From positions 151,147,601 to 151,211,600 of the forward strand of contig CM038221.1 in NCBI GenBank assembly GCA_021442155.1: DNA of 64,000 bases, in the 5' to 3' direction. Source of the DNA: Cymbidium sinense. Its lineage: Eukaryota; Streptophyta; Magnoliopsida; Asparagales; Orchidaceae. Of this stretch, positions 1 through 12,109 are shown in pieces; the stretch's first letter is position 1, and the number at the start of each line of letters is the position of its first letter. The notes under the pieces are model-generated. The model was given only the letters and a program-made list of their open reading frames with translations. It did not search any database and had not been told where the DNA came from. Both the position numbers and the translations under genes were made by a program.

Positions 1-1953
1 TGAAACTCATATGACATACATTTAGCATGTTAAAAAATAATTAATGTGAAAGTATGTAAACACATTCTATTAATTCAAGACAATCTTGAAATAAGAAAGC
101 TTAAAACAAATCAAATTATTTTTTAAGAAGGTTCAATTTTGTTTTGAGTTTGATTTAATTTGAGAAATGTGAGGTGAGTTTGCTGTTCTTAACCCATTCC
201 AACATATGTTTGTTATTTTAGTTTAATTTTTAGATGATTAGATCAATTTTATACTTTGGTTAGGTTAAGGTATGAATTAAGTGTGTTAATTACCCCTTAC
301 ATATACTACCTTAGTATACTTAATCAGATAATTATGAGCCAATGAGATGACATAAAACCACACACTGAATTTAAATTAGCAATGCACCTAAGAAAGAAAG
401 GTACCTAATGGAATTGGCTCATGATTAATGATTAATTAAACTAAGGGGTTTAATTTTAAGTAATTTCATAACACCTCTCACACATATGAGTTGAGTTTTG
501 ATTTCCTTAATGTACTTAGGCTCTTGAATACCTAAGCATCTACCTAAGATAGATTAATTGAGTTCTAGAAAGTTTTAGAATTTTATGAAATTAATTTTGG
601 GGGTTCCCTTAATTAAGGTTATATTAAGAAAGAAAAGGGAGTTTAAGGAATATTTTTAGGAAAGCATCACAAAATTATTCCCTAAATCTCATATTCAATT
701 AATCAGAACTTAATTGACTCAATCAGAGGGTTAAACCACTAATTATACCCTTAATTAAGCTTAATTACCTTAAGGAAGTGATTAAGAAATGAATTAGCAA
801 TTACTTTAATTAAGCCACCAATAAATCCCAAGAAACTTAGGGGAGGCAAGAGCCATCCCACTAATTAAGCACAAGATGTTTGGGATTAATCAGTGGAGTA
901 ATTAGAGGGTGATTAGCAAAATAACATTCCTAATAAAATATAAATTCAGACAAAGATACTATCAAAATTCATTGAAAATATTTTTAGAATATTTTATATT
1001 CAATTATCTATCCAATGAAATTTATTTCATATTTTTTTGAATTTTCTAGGCTTATATATGAATTTAGTAAGTTTCCATAATTAATTAGAATATTTAATAG
1101 CCTAATTAAGTATTTAATTATGCCATGTGAAGCTAACGCATTTTCCATGTGACGATGGGATTGATATTAAACTTGTATCATAACATCCTGCTTGGCAATA
1201 TGCTTTTTTGATCAATCAAAATCAAATGGGTTAAATCATGGATGCTATGTGTTTTAATCAAGGTTGTCCATCCAAAATGCATGGATGGATTTGCCATGAT
1301 TCTTCCCTGTGAATCCCTGTGAAGGATGGACATCATCCATCTTGAAGGAGATGATTCGAGCTCGATTGAGCTTGGATTGGATTGAAATTTAACCCACACC
1401 ATCTAGGCAGAATGGCAAGCAAACGACTAGAATTCTATGGGATTAAAATTCCTTTCACATAGCTCCAAATCACATTGAATTTAAGCTCAGAAAAATGGCT
1501 AACCTTGCCTGAGCTGATCAATGGCACTCGATTCCCTTGGAGAAGCTTCGTCTGGTGGAGACAAAGCTTTGCTGAGAGTTTGAGGTGGTGAAATTGGATA
1601 AATGCTTTTATGGACCAACTCCTCTTGCACTTGAGCTCAGTTTTGATTGAAGTAGATCCTCCCTTGCCTCAAGAGCTTGGATGAATACTTGGGTGAGTTT
1701 GATCAAGCTCCCTGAGGGTGCTTGCAAAGGGAATTCAATGGAGCTCACAAGTTTCAAGCTATGAAAACTGAGAAGATGAGATTTCAAACTCTCTCTAGGA
1801 AGCTTGGGAAGACTAGCTAGGGCTTGCTCTGAGTTCCTATGCTTCAATCAAATTAGGGAGAGTGTCAATTGAATTGAATTAGGGGGAGTATATATCCCCA
1901 AGGGCAATTGGATGATAACAAGCCTCCTTGTCATTTTAATCCAATTGACCACC
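1..1953 (-). mobile_element. Fragment of a giant Tat-type LTR, minus orientation
   Basis: This stretch has no gene. It is colinear with about 5262-7330 of the LTR at 1954-10032: the same AT-rich tract full of TTAATTAA-like words, then the block with the clustered GAGCTC dyad near 1356, then the run ending in AATTGAATTAGGGGGAGTAT near 1880. It is cut at 1953 by the terminus of the next LTR and at 1 by the window edge. The CpG-rich block seen in the neighbouring copy near 6400 is largely decayed here, so this looks like an older copy. The short reading frames within it match no known protein and are not kept in the other copies. Confidence 0.8.
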
Positions 1954-4287
1954 TGTGGTGAAAAATTTCTATACGAGGGAGTTGCCTTCAAATTTGTGGG
2001 GAGAAATGAAAGAGGCAAGCATATAGAAATTTGTATTTTTAGGATGCCACACAGATCCATAGATGTACTTATTCAGGTGATCAGGTACGTCATCAAAGAA
2101 TAGTGCACTATCTCAAAAGATAGAAGTCACTACCCTTTAATGGACCTAATCACCTCAATAAGGACTCCCAAGGATGATATGTCTGCATATGTACTAGAGA
2201 TTCTTCCCCTACTTTACATGGAAAAGTAAAGCACAGTTTATTTTAAATCGGGCTCATTAAGTTCCCTATAGGGGCAAAACCCCATAGTTAATTACATCCT
2301 AAGGAATGGGGATCCATTAGGAAAACTCTCAATTAAGGTAAATGATTGTTGTCTTCAAAGATTTCAATAAGAAACGACTATCAATCGATTGGTTCATTTT
2401 TGAAGATCAAATGTGATTGATCAAAAGGAGGGAGTTATTATCGAAGCTAAAATGGAAGATGAGTAGGAGATGCCCATGATGCTAGGAAACTTAGTGAACA
2501 TCTCAAACCATCCTATAGTTAGGCTTTAAATTTTTGAAATTGATTTAGTTTATTTGAGTTGCATTTTTTATTAGAAATTTAGGACTTATGATTTCTTAAC
2601 ACAAGATTAAGAAAATACCTAAGAGGTGAGGAATTAAGCTTCTGGTACACAAAAAGGAGAAGCAACCTTAGAACCTAAATCTAGAGAGCTTTGGCGAGGG
2701 CCAAAAGCACAACCTAAATCTAAGGCAAAAATGGGTATTTAGTTTGTCTCCACAAGAGAGGACAAACCAAAACTTGGACTTACAACTGCGGGGTGGCCCT
2801 AACTCCTCTTACAATTTTAAATACATGTAGACAAGTCATTATGCTTATGCAAGATAGCTTGTTATTATTTATTTAAAGAGACTAAGTCCTTAAACTCACT
2901 CCCTAAAGAGACTAGATCATGTAAGGGCATGCTTCAAATGACCTAAATCTAATGCAATTGAATTTCATTTTATTTTTATTTTGGATAATTATTTTGACTC
3001 AAATATAGGATTCATATGACTAATGCATGAGAAATAAAGTTATTGGCCAAAATCAGAAAGGAGGTGAGTTTCCACCATGGCTCTCAAAGTCAAGCCAAGT
3101 TTCTAAAAGTTGGAAGCCCTCAATCAAGAGTGAAATAAGATGCATTTGTGCATGATATTGCAAAAAGAAATACTCATCCAAAAAGGGGTTGCTAATTCTT
3201 TTATCTTGATTTTAAACTAAAGCTTTAGGTGAGGTTATGAGTTCTTTATTTTTAATTTGAGTTGTTAAGTTTGGTAAAATATTTATTTTTCCCTAAAGAG
3301 CCTAATCCACATCCAGGCCATACATAAAACAAGGAAGAAACTAGAAAAAGATGCCACTTAATGCAAAAGCTAAACAAATCATCAATTAATTTATAAAGCT
3401 AATCACAAAAAGAATAAAAGGCCGTTGTGGTTGGACACCACTGCACAAACCTGAAAATATCAAATTGGGTAGCCGAGCTCTACCCTTATACAACCTGGAT
3501 TACAAATGAATTAAATTATAATTAAGCAAGGAATTCATTGTTATGGGGGTCTTCAAGCTTTATTTCTTCTTTCTTTTTTTCTTCTTCTTTTCTTTTTTCT
3601 CTTTTGGATTCCTTCTTTTAGATGGTTGGGAGGTAGATGCTCTAAGGCTTCACATGATGCATAAGATAGGATCTTATGACCAATGCTCATCCTAATCCCC
3701 ATAACAATCATTCTGAAATCCTAATTGCATAAATTTACATGAAAAAGAAAAGAATGGAAATCTAACTAACACATGCAAAACAAAGGTTAGATAAAACAAA
3801 CCACACAAATCCAAGCATGTATATTGGACTTATCACCCCACACATGGGTGACTAAGTCCACGCCTATTATGCTTAGGGTACAAAGCACACCAAGCAAAGG
3901 CATTTATATCATTATTTATGATAGCACCCCTTAAGCACAATCCCCTGCAGAAAATAATGATTAGACTAAGAGCATCCTATCATTCATTCTACGAGCATAC
4001 ACCCTAACATCCAGTCTAAAACATATATCACAAAATAAAATAAACATCAAACCTTGCATCGCCCTAACCTAAAGCTAGAAGTGGTTATTTAGGCTAATGT
4101 GTATGCTTTAAAGGTTTGTGTGCTATGCTTAGCTATTGCTTTAGGTTCAAATTTTATAAGTGTGAAAATATATTCAACTTATAGGAGGGTTTCATTTAAG
4201 TTGTTTAATTATTTTAGGTTGATTTTATTTTATGTTTTTATTTGGTTTAAGTGAATCCTACAATTAATTACTAACTTATGAAGAGAG

Positions 4288-4313
4288 GGAAAGAGAAGAG
4301 AACTTCTCTTTCC
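4288..4313 (-). other. Conserved LTR stem-loop (11-bp arms)
   Basis: The arms GGAAAGAGAAG and CTTCTCTTTCC are perfect inverted repeats around a 4-nt loop. Counterparts lie near 21210 (same loop), 39550 and 53662-53688. In the last two the loop reads TTCT instead of AGAA while most of the stem is kept. It sits in the downstream part of the LTR, after the putative promoter, so it could be in the transcript. Confidence 0.5.
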
Positions 4314-6399
4314 TTCCCTAACCAAAGTAATTTTTAAAGTAGATTCACATTTTAATTTTGTGTAGGTGAATGTTTTGATTAAATATTTTAATTAATCCTA
4401 AGTTTAGATGAACTCTAAACAAACCTATTCAAAGAGAAAGACATTTTAAAATTAAATAAAATGAACCAAATCTACATAACACACATTACTTCATTTCTTT
4501 CCCAACATGAATAACATGCATATGAATGGACCCTATACATATCTATACATACAAATGAGAATATTTAACATACTTTATGATGCATGCTAAGTAATCCATT
4601 TAAGAAATTTGGAAGTTGAATATGCATGATTTTCTTAAGTAGAAAAGGGTTTCTTTATCCAAATTTTCACATACACATATGAAAGTAAGAAAGGCATAAG
4701 TGAGTATAGCACCATTGTTAACCAGAGGTGTAAGGTACAAGACCTACTTAGGGCTAATTAAAGCCTCACAACCTCGGGGTTATCTAGACTAATGTACCAC
4801 TTTCCTTAAATACAAACATGTGTATAAAAGAAATAAAATCAAAAAGAAGGATGCAAAAGTTGTATTAATAGATTCATTTTGTTTATGCAATTTATGTATG
4901 CAAGTATAGGTAGCCCTTCTTAAGTGATAGCATAGAGATGAATAGGATATGGAAGTAGGTAAGTGTTAGGTTCTTCGTAAATGAATCATACATCTTATCA
5001 ACACCTATTCAAAACTACGCTAACATAAACGAGAGGAGAAACCTATGCTAAGCACACCTTTATATTCTTTCACATGCAAGCTTATAATTAAAATATAAGT
5101 AGTATACTTTCAGATTTGATACTTGATTTATGTGTTTTGAAAATAATTTGAATTTAGTAGTGATAATAGCCACTCATATTTCTACTTTAGCCAACACATG
5201 CAAATTTGACAAATAAGTAAATAATTTTATTTTAAATTTGAATTTGAAAAAATGAATGCATGAAACCATATGACATACAAATTTAACATGTTGGGAAAGA
5301 TTCAAAGTAATGAAAGCATGTAAACAAATTCACTTTAATTAAATCCTAAAGAAATTCTTATGAAATAAGAAAGTTTAAAATAAATCAAAGCGTATTCAAT
5401 GTGATTTTTGTTTAGTTTTAAGTTTGATTTAATTTTGAAAAAATTGAGTTGAGTTTGCTGTTCCCCCATTCCACATGTGTTTGATATTTTTGTTTAATTT
5501 TTAGATGATTAGATTCATTTTTATGTATTAATTAGGTTAAGGTATGAATTAAGTAACTTAATTAACCTTACCTACACCACCTTAGTATAGTTAACCAAAT
5601 AATTATGAGCCAATGAGATGACATAAAAACTCATAAGGAATTTAAATTTATAATGCACCTAATAAGAAAAAGGCCTAATGCAATTTGGCTCATGATTAAT
5701 GGTTAAGCTAAGGGGTTTAACTTAAGTAATTTCAAAATACCTCTTCATACATATGAATTGGGTTTTGATTTTCTTAATTGAACTTAGGCTATTAAACACC
5801 AAAGCATCTACCCAAAGTAGATTAATTAAGTTCTAGAAATTTTTAGAATTTTTTGAAATTAATTAAGGTGATAATTAATGAATTAACCCTTAATTAAGAG
5901 AAGATTAACAAAAGAAAAGGGGGTTTAGGGAATAGCTTAGGGAAATGCCCCAAAATTATTCCCTAAACCTCTATATACTAGATCTGACCTTAATCAACTC
6001 TAATTATGGATTAAAACAACTAATCACACCTTAATTATCCTTAATTAGGTTAAGGAGTAATTAAGAAACATATTTACAATTCCCCCAATTAAACCTTCAA
6101 TAAATCCCAAGAAAGTTAGGGGAGGAAGGTCATCCCTTAAAATATACCCAAGAAGTTTGCTATTAATCAGAGGCTTAATTAAGAGGTAATTAGGAAAATA
6201 AAATTTCCAATAAAACCCAAAATCAGAGAAAACCATAATTCAAAACCCATTGAAATTAATTTTAAAATATTTTAGGTTGAATCATCTTTCCATAGAAATT
6301 TATTTCATATTTTTTTTAAAATTTTATTAAGAGAGATATGAATTTTAGAAGATCCATAGATTAATTAGCATTTAATTCAGAATCCTAACTAATCCCCCA

Positions 6400-6560
6400 G
6401 CTTATAGTGCGATGCGTGGTGCGGCAGTCAACGCTTTACACTCATCACATCGCGAGCCCACTACTTAAACATCACATCAAGTGGCGGCGCGACAGTGGGA
6501 TGCACTTTGATCTCTACCGTCCGATCAAAGATCGAACGACCAGGGATCTCCCCGCGATTT
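6400..6560 (-). promoter_or_regulatory. GC/CpG-rich block of the LTR, candidate promoter region
   Basis: Within an AT-rich, CpG-poor LTR this block is dense in CpG (for example GCGATGCGTGGTGCGGC and GTGGCGGCGCGAC). A TATAAG hexamer reads on the minus strand near 6400. The equivalent block in element IV (51440-51580) is also CpG-rich, whereas it is decayed in the fragment at 1-1953 and in the solo LTR (37340-37460). Its place downstream of the W-box tract fits a U3/R boundary, but the start site is not visible from sequence alone. Confidence 0.35.
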
Positions 6561-6690
6561 TAAAAGGGATAAAAGAAATTCTAAATGTGGGAATAATCTC
6601 AGCTATCCATTCAAAATGCGTGGATTGATGGGCAAGATCTCCCCAATTCTTCCTCTAGGCTCAACAGAGATCGTCCATGATCTAGGGGAA

Positions 6691-6716
6691 GATCCGAGCT
6701 CAATTGAGCTCGGATC
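6691..6716. repeat. 26-bp perfect palindrome in the LTR
   Basis: The half site GATCCGAGCTCAA is followed directly by its exact reverse complement. Imperfect versions lie at the matching place in the other copies: near 1356, 25070, 37165 and 51276, always built on GAGCTC/AAGCTC around a short centre. It could be a binding site or a cruciform; no function is known to me. Confidence 0.55.
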
Positions 6717-7439
6717 GAAATAGAACTTAACCCACACCATCTAAAGCAAATAAGCGGAACATCCAATGGTGGGATTTGCTTGAATTGAAAGTTCCTTTTA
6801 CAAAAGACCAACACCTCCTATGTTAGGTGGTCAAAAAATTCCATACCTTGCCGAAGGTGATCACCGGTGCTCGAGATTGATGTGGTAGCTTCTTCTAGTG
6901 GAGATGAAGCCCTACTAAAATTCTTAGGCCTTTGGGTTGAGTGGTTTGCTCTATGGACCAACAAAACTTCAACTCTCTTGCGGCTTTGATCCAATTGCTT
7001 CTCTCCCGGTTGTGGGAACTACAATGGAAGCTTGAGTGTGCTCAGATTGGTCCTTAGAAGAAGCATGCAAGAGGAATTGGAGTGGTTTTCTGTGTGGAGG
7101 AAGTTCAAGATTGAATTGAGCTCCCCTATTTTTTAATGGAGAAAATCAAGAATTCTTAAATTCAATTCCATCTTAGAATGCTTAGGAAGGCTCTCTGATC
7201 TCTCCAAACACTCTCTAGGGATTAGTCAAATTGAGGAATGATGGATTTGAATTGAATTAGGGGGAGTATGTCTGCCCCTTGAAGGATCGTACGCCACAAG
7301 ATATCTTACCATTTTGATCCAATTGATCATAATGGAGAGTTGTTTGATTCTGTTAGATGTGCACAGCTTTGAGGCCTTGAGTGGATTGCCAACCTCCATG
7401 TGCTTGAAATTGAGGAAAGTGGATAAATGAGCCAATTTG

Positions 7440-8560
7440 ACCCATGGGTCGTTTGGCCTTGGGTCCATTTGGACCCAAACCCATTGGGTTGTGCACCACT
7501 CTTCATTACCCCTTGAGCTATTAGGAAAGCATCAAGTGGATATGAAGAGGGTATGACCAAATTACCCATGGATTAGCCAAAATTTGTTCTATGGCCTAGG
7601 GTAGAATGGTCATTTTGCTAATTTTAATTTGGATATGTTGGTATGTGGAAAACTAGGTTTGGCCAAGTTTCATGAGATTTGGAATTCATTTGATAAGGTT
7701 TGGCTCATGTTGACCCATTTAGGTCAAAATGGGTCAACTTGTCAAGTTGACCAATTGGTCAAATTGGGTCAAACCAAGGGTCAAGTTCATATGACCATTT
7801 GAAATATTTGGTGGCTTTGGTTTGATTCAATATATAGTTTTGAATTTGGCTCATATGACTTTTAGGTCAAATGGGTCAAGTTGACTATTTGACCCATTTG
7901 ACCTATTTGAGGTAGGTCAAGGGTAGGTTTAGGTTTAGTCATATGAGTGATTGGTATCTTGTTTCCAATTTTTGGTTAAGTTCAAATTTGGCTCAACATG
8001 ACCCTTTAGTCATGTTGGGTCTAAGGTCAATTGCTAGGTTAGGTCTAATTAATGAGGCTTTGGTCAAGTTTTAAAGTGATTTGGAATGAACTTGACCCAT
8101 TGTTGGATCAATTTGCTTAGATCAAGTTTTGACACATTTTGACTTTTTAAGTCAAGTTGGATCAACTTGGGTCAATTGGTCAATTGGGCTAGGTTAGCTC
8201 AAATGTTGGCTTGGTCAAGTTCAAACATAGGTCATGAGTGAACTTAAATCAATGGTTTCAATCAATTTGGCCTATAGTGGAATTTGGCTTTGTTAGGTTT
8301 TATTTTGGACTAAGTGTTGACTTGGTCAACCATTAAGTTTGACTTGGTTTGACCTAATTTGATTGATTGATCATCCCATGATGATTGTTGATCATGATGA
8401 GAGGCAGATGAGTTTGGTTCAATCCAATTTAGGATTAGAATTTGGCTCATAAGGTACTTTAGGTCACTTTGGGTCAAGTGAGCCTAAGTCAAATGGCTTG
8501 GTCAAAGCTTGATTTGAGTTTGATTGAACTTGTATATGGACTTATGATTGAAATATAAAT
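7440..8560. promoter_or_regulatory. Dense W-box-like array in the LTR U3
   Basis: By hand count about 30 TTGACC or TTGACT words lie in this tract on the two strands, against about one expected for this base composition. TTGAC(C/T) is the core of the plant W-box bound by WRKY factors. Matching tracts lie at about 23040-23860, 26050-26920, 35370-36190 and 49620-50250. The tract is also low-complexity repeat sequence, so function is an inference. Confidence 0.45.
7747..7762. promoter_or_regulatory. Palindrome TTGACCAATTGGTCAA
   Basis: This perfect 16-bp palindrome holds two inverted W-box cores and a CCAAT box on each strand. It is present without change at 23079-23094 and 36145-36160, and with one difference at 26136-26151 and 50191-50206. 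It is thus one of the best-kept words in five diverged LTR copies. Confidence 0.5.
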
Positions 8561-8819
8561 CCATTTACAAGTGTTTGAAGTCAAATGGGTTTTGATCCAT
8601 TTGAAAATTTCATATTCAAAGGAAGATATGAAGGATTTTGGGATTTGATTTGTTTTGATTTGGTGATTGAAGTTTGATTTATATTTGAATTCATGATTGT
8701 AGGGTTGATTGAATCATGAAGGAAAATCAAGAGTTTGGCTTGATTTGAAGTTGATTTGGCTAAGTTCAAGATTTTGACTTGAAAGCTTAGGTTGATTTTG
8801 AGTGGATTGAGTTTGATTT

Positions 8820-9060
8820 TGGAATTGGTTTTGATTGTTTGAATTTATATTTCATTTATATATGTGAATATAAATGAGAATATAAATGGATCATGAGAAA
8901 ATTTGAGGAAATGATTTTAATCATGAGGCTAAGTCCATTAAGAGGATTTAAAGGACTTAGAAAATTTTGAGTTTGAGTTTGAATTTTGAATTTGGTTTAT
9001 TGATTTGAATTTATATTTATATATATATATATATATATATGATATATAATATGAATATAG

Positions 9061-9091
<31 letters not shown>

Positions 9092-9660
9092 TAATTTCAT
9101 ATATGTGAATATAAATGAGATTTGATTTGAAAATCAGAGTTTGAAAGAAAGAGTCCATTAATGGAAAATTAAGGACTTAAGAAATTTTAGATTGAAATTT
9201 AATTTGAGGATTTGATTTGATTGATTTATATTTATATTTCATTTATATATGTGAATATAAATGAGAATATAAATGAGTTTTGAGAAAATCCCATGATTTT
9301 GAATTGGTTTGATTGATTTTGGCTAAGTCCATTAATGGAAAAATTAAAGGACTTAAAAAAATTTTGAAGATTGAATTTTGAGTTTAGTTTGATTGATTTG
9401 AATTTATATTTCATTTATATATGAATATAAATGAGAATATAAATGAATATGAGAAAATCACAAATATTTGAATTGGTTTGATTGATTTTGCTAAGTCCTT
9501 AAGAAAAATTAAGGACTTAAGAAATTTCATGAATTGATTTGAATTTTGAGTTTAGTTTGATTTGGTTTGAATTTATTTTTTTATTTATATATGAAATATA
9601 AGAGAAGATCTCATGAGTTTGATTGGTGTGATTAAGATTTTGGCTAAGTCCATTAAGGAA
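8820..9660. repeat. Tandem repeats of about 170 bp in the LTR
   Basis: About five units start near 8845, 9010, 9230, 9400 and 9570. Each has an AT-rich dyad (TTTATATTTCATTTATATA against AATATAAATGAGAATATAAA) followed by a second dyad, TAAGTCC...GGACTTA. Copy number differs between LTRs: about three in element IV (49130-49640) and two or fewer in the others. This accounts for part of the LTR length variation. Confidence 0.7.
9011..9094. repeat. (TA)n microsatellite
   Basis: Two long TA runs (about 9018-9040 and 9061-9085) are split by a short imperfect stretch. They expanded inside the AT-rich dyad of one of the 170-bp LTR repeats. Other LTR copies lack the run, so it is a local expansion. 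Confidence 0.85.
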
Positions 9661-10032
9661 AATTAAGGTTTTGAAAGATTTAGACTTAGATTTTGAGGAT
9701 TTTGATCATGGGTTTCAATCATGATTTCAATCATGGATTTGAATTATGGATTTTATCATAAGAGTTGTTTTTTGAGTTTGGAGTCCAATTAAGATTGATT
9801 TGGAGTTTGACTTGAAGGAAGGAAAGTGAGGAAATGGTTTAAGCTAAGGGTGGCAATTTTCTATCACCCCTAAGGCATGACCTATTCTATGGCTAACTCT
9901 TCTAAGTCTCTGTGGCTAGAATGTCCACCTAATCACTAGATATATCTTTAGACTAAGAAACTCTTAAAGTCTAAGAGAAGTCCTATGTCTAAGATGGAGG
10001 GGTTGAGAGCTCATCCTAAAATGAGGTCAACA

Positions 10033-12109
10033 AAGGGCGCCCAATAGGTGTGGTGTGATTGACAAAGTACACCATACATATTGTGTGAATGAAAATGATT
10101 AACAACAGATATCAAGCACTAAATAAATCTATCCTAACCCAAAGCATAGAAAGAATCTAGAGCTAATGCAATGTGGCTCTACTTATGTCCAAGACATAAA
10201 GAGAGGAAGAACTACCAAGGATGAGTGTGAACCTTCCACTAGGGAAGTATTCAAGTCATCCACAAGGGGATGAAGGTTTGATTTTATTCTCAGAGGAGAG
10301 AAAAAAGATTTCTGCTGGGAAGATTGAATTTATTTCAATTTTTTATTTGATTTTGAGATGGATCCCATGGTTTACGATGGACTACTAAGTAGAGCCATGG
10401 AGGCCTACCTAACTCATTTACCAATCTCAAAGGGTACTAAACACATAGTAGGACTAGCCAACCAAAGGGATGCCTTGGTATGCATCATACTAGGAAGAAA
10501 GCAGGGACTTACATCCTCAAAGGAGACTAATTATGGGTAATCTATTGCAACAAATTGAACCCAAAAGACTATTGAGTGAATGCCACTGGGGACTTAGATC
10601 AACTCAAAGATAGTCAAGATTAATTTCATTTTAGATTTGTTTGGGATTATAATGGATCATAGTTTCAGGATGAATCAGACTGAGTAGCCATGGAAGCCAA
10701 GACCTAACTGATTTTATCAATTCAAAGGAGGCTCACAACCACTAGACTATCCAATCAAGGGGAGATGCCTTTCGATGTGCAGCAGCTATACTAGGAAGAA
10801 AGCATAATAGACTTATATCCTCTAAAGTAGGGACCAGTTGTTGAGATAATCTATTAGCAAATCAACAAATTGAACCCAACCTAAGGCTGACTATTGAGTG
10901 AATGCCGCTGGGGGACTTAGATCAACTCAAAGATAATCAAGATTGATTTCATTTTTGGGTTTATTTTGATGGATTATGTTAGTTTACAATGGATTATACT
11001 GAGAAGGAGCTTATAGAAGCCTAAACCTATCTTGATTTATCAAACCAAAGGGAGAAGCTGGGAAAGGGAGAACTATCCACCAAAGGAGTGCCTCTTACAA
11101 TGATCAATGAAGGGAAAAATTGAGGACTACATACACCCAACAAGTATTTCGTCCAACTCAAGGAGAAAGCACGGGACTCATATCTCCAAGAGTGGTGTAT
11201 CCGGGTGAGTCACCATCAAGATAGAACATCAACCAACCTAAGGTGCCCATGGGTAACAATCAACCTAGGAAGAAAGCTCTGGGACTCACATCCTCTATAG
11301 AACCGCTTGTTGGGATAGTCTATCTGCTCGAAAAAGTATCCGACCTAGGGCACTAAGTGAATGCCATGGGGACTTATATCAACTCAAAAGTAGTCAAGAG
11401 GAAAGGAGCCTGGGGACTTATCTAAACCTCAAATATACTCAACCTAGTTAGACATGATGGCTAGTTCAAGAAGAAAGCATGGGACTCACATCTTCTTAAG
11501 AAAGTCAACATGAGGTAGTTTACCCGGGTAGTGAAGACTACCATACTAACAAGGCACTCATTGGTTTGCAATGGTCAAGTTAGGAAGAAAGCAGTGGACT
11601 CACATCTTCCAACAAATGACCAGGACATATAGCATGTAGACCCAACCTAGAGCTAATGAGTGAGTGCCACTGGGCTTGCTCACATCAAATAGCTCGAGAC
11701 AAAAGATTTGTGTTTATTATTGTGCATGTGTTAAAAGGAATATGACATCTCTCGGGGACTCTTACACCTATCTTAAACACTCTAGGGATTGATTAAATGA
11801 TGCCATGGATGACAATAAGATTTCCACTAAGAAAGGATGCTGCTTAGGTTATCTCTCACCTAACTTAGTTATGCTAGTCAAAATAGGATGCCTCTCAGGT
11901 TCTCTTACACCTATTCTAATAACATAAAGAGATTTTGTTTGTGTTGTGAAAGAGGGATATGATGCCATTGGGGGACTCTTACATCTACCCTAGACACGTC
12001 ACGATAGATTTGCTAGATAAGCAAACAATACTTCGAAAGAAGGGAAGATTTGATGAATGGAATCAAATTTTTATTTTTTATTAATGATTATTTTTAAACA
12101 TGATTTATT
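10033..12109 (-). other. 3' untranslated region of element I with degenerate repeats
   Basis: This non-coding stretch lies between the pol stop codon and the 3' LTR. It holds three recurring blocks, written here as on the plus strand: GGAAGAAAGC followed by GGGACT(C/T)ACATC (near 10493, 10793, 11260, 11460 and 11580); GACTTAGATCAACTCAAAG (near 10592, 10916 and, variant, 11370); and GGATGCC...TCTCTTACACCTA (about 11730-11990, spaced some 70-100 bp). The same blocks in the same order fill 27747-30381 of element II. No long frame is shared between the copies, so it is probably not coding. The LTR junction lacks a clear polypurine tract. Confidence 0.7.

Larger units (their letters stand above)
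1954..10032 (-). mobile_element. 3' LTR of element I (8,079 bp), minus orientation
   Basis: On the minus strand it starts TGTTGACCTCA at 10032 and ends ...TTTTTCACCACA at 1954, so it has the TG...CA ends of an LTR. The minus-strand pol remnant ends 2 kb away at 12110, as expected for a 3' LTR. Four other LTR copies in the window align along it. In LTR sense the order is: a conserved first 200 bp, repeats of about 170 bp (9660-8820), a W-box-rich tract (8560-7440), a GC-rich block (6560-6400), AT-rich sequence, a GA/CT stem-loop (4313-4288), a pyrimidine-rich tract (3555-3610) and the end. The flanking five bases CCACC at 1949-1953 would be the target duplication, but no match is found at the other end of the element. 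Confidence 0.88.
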
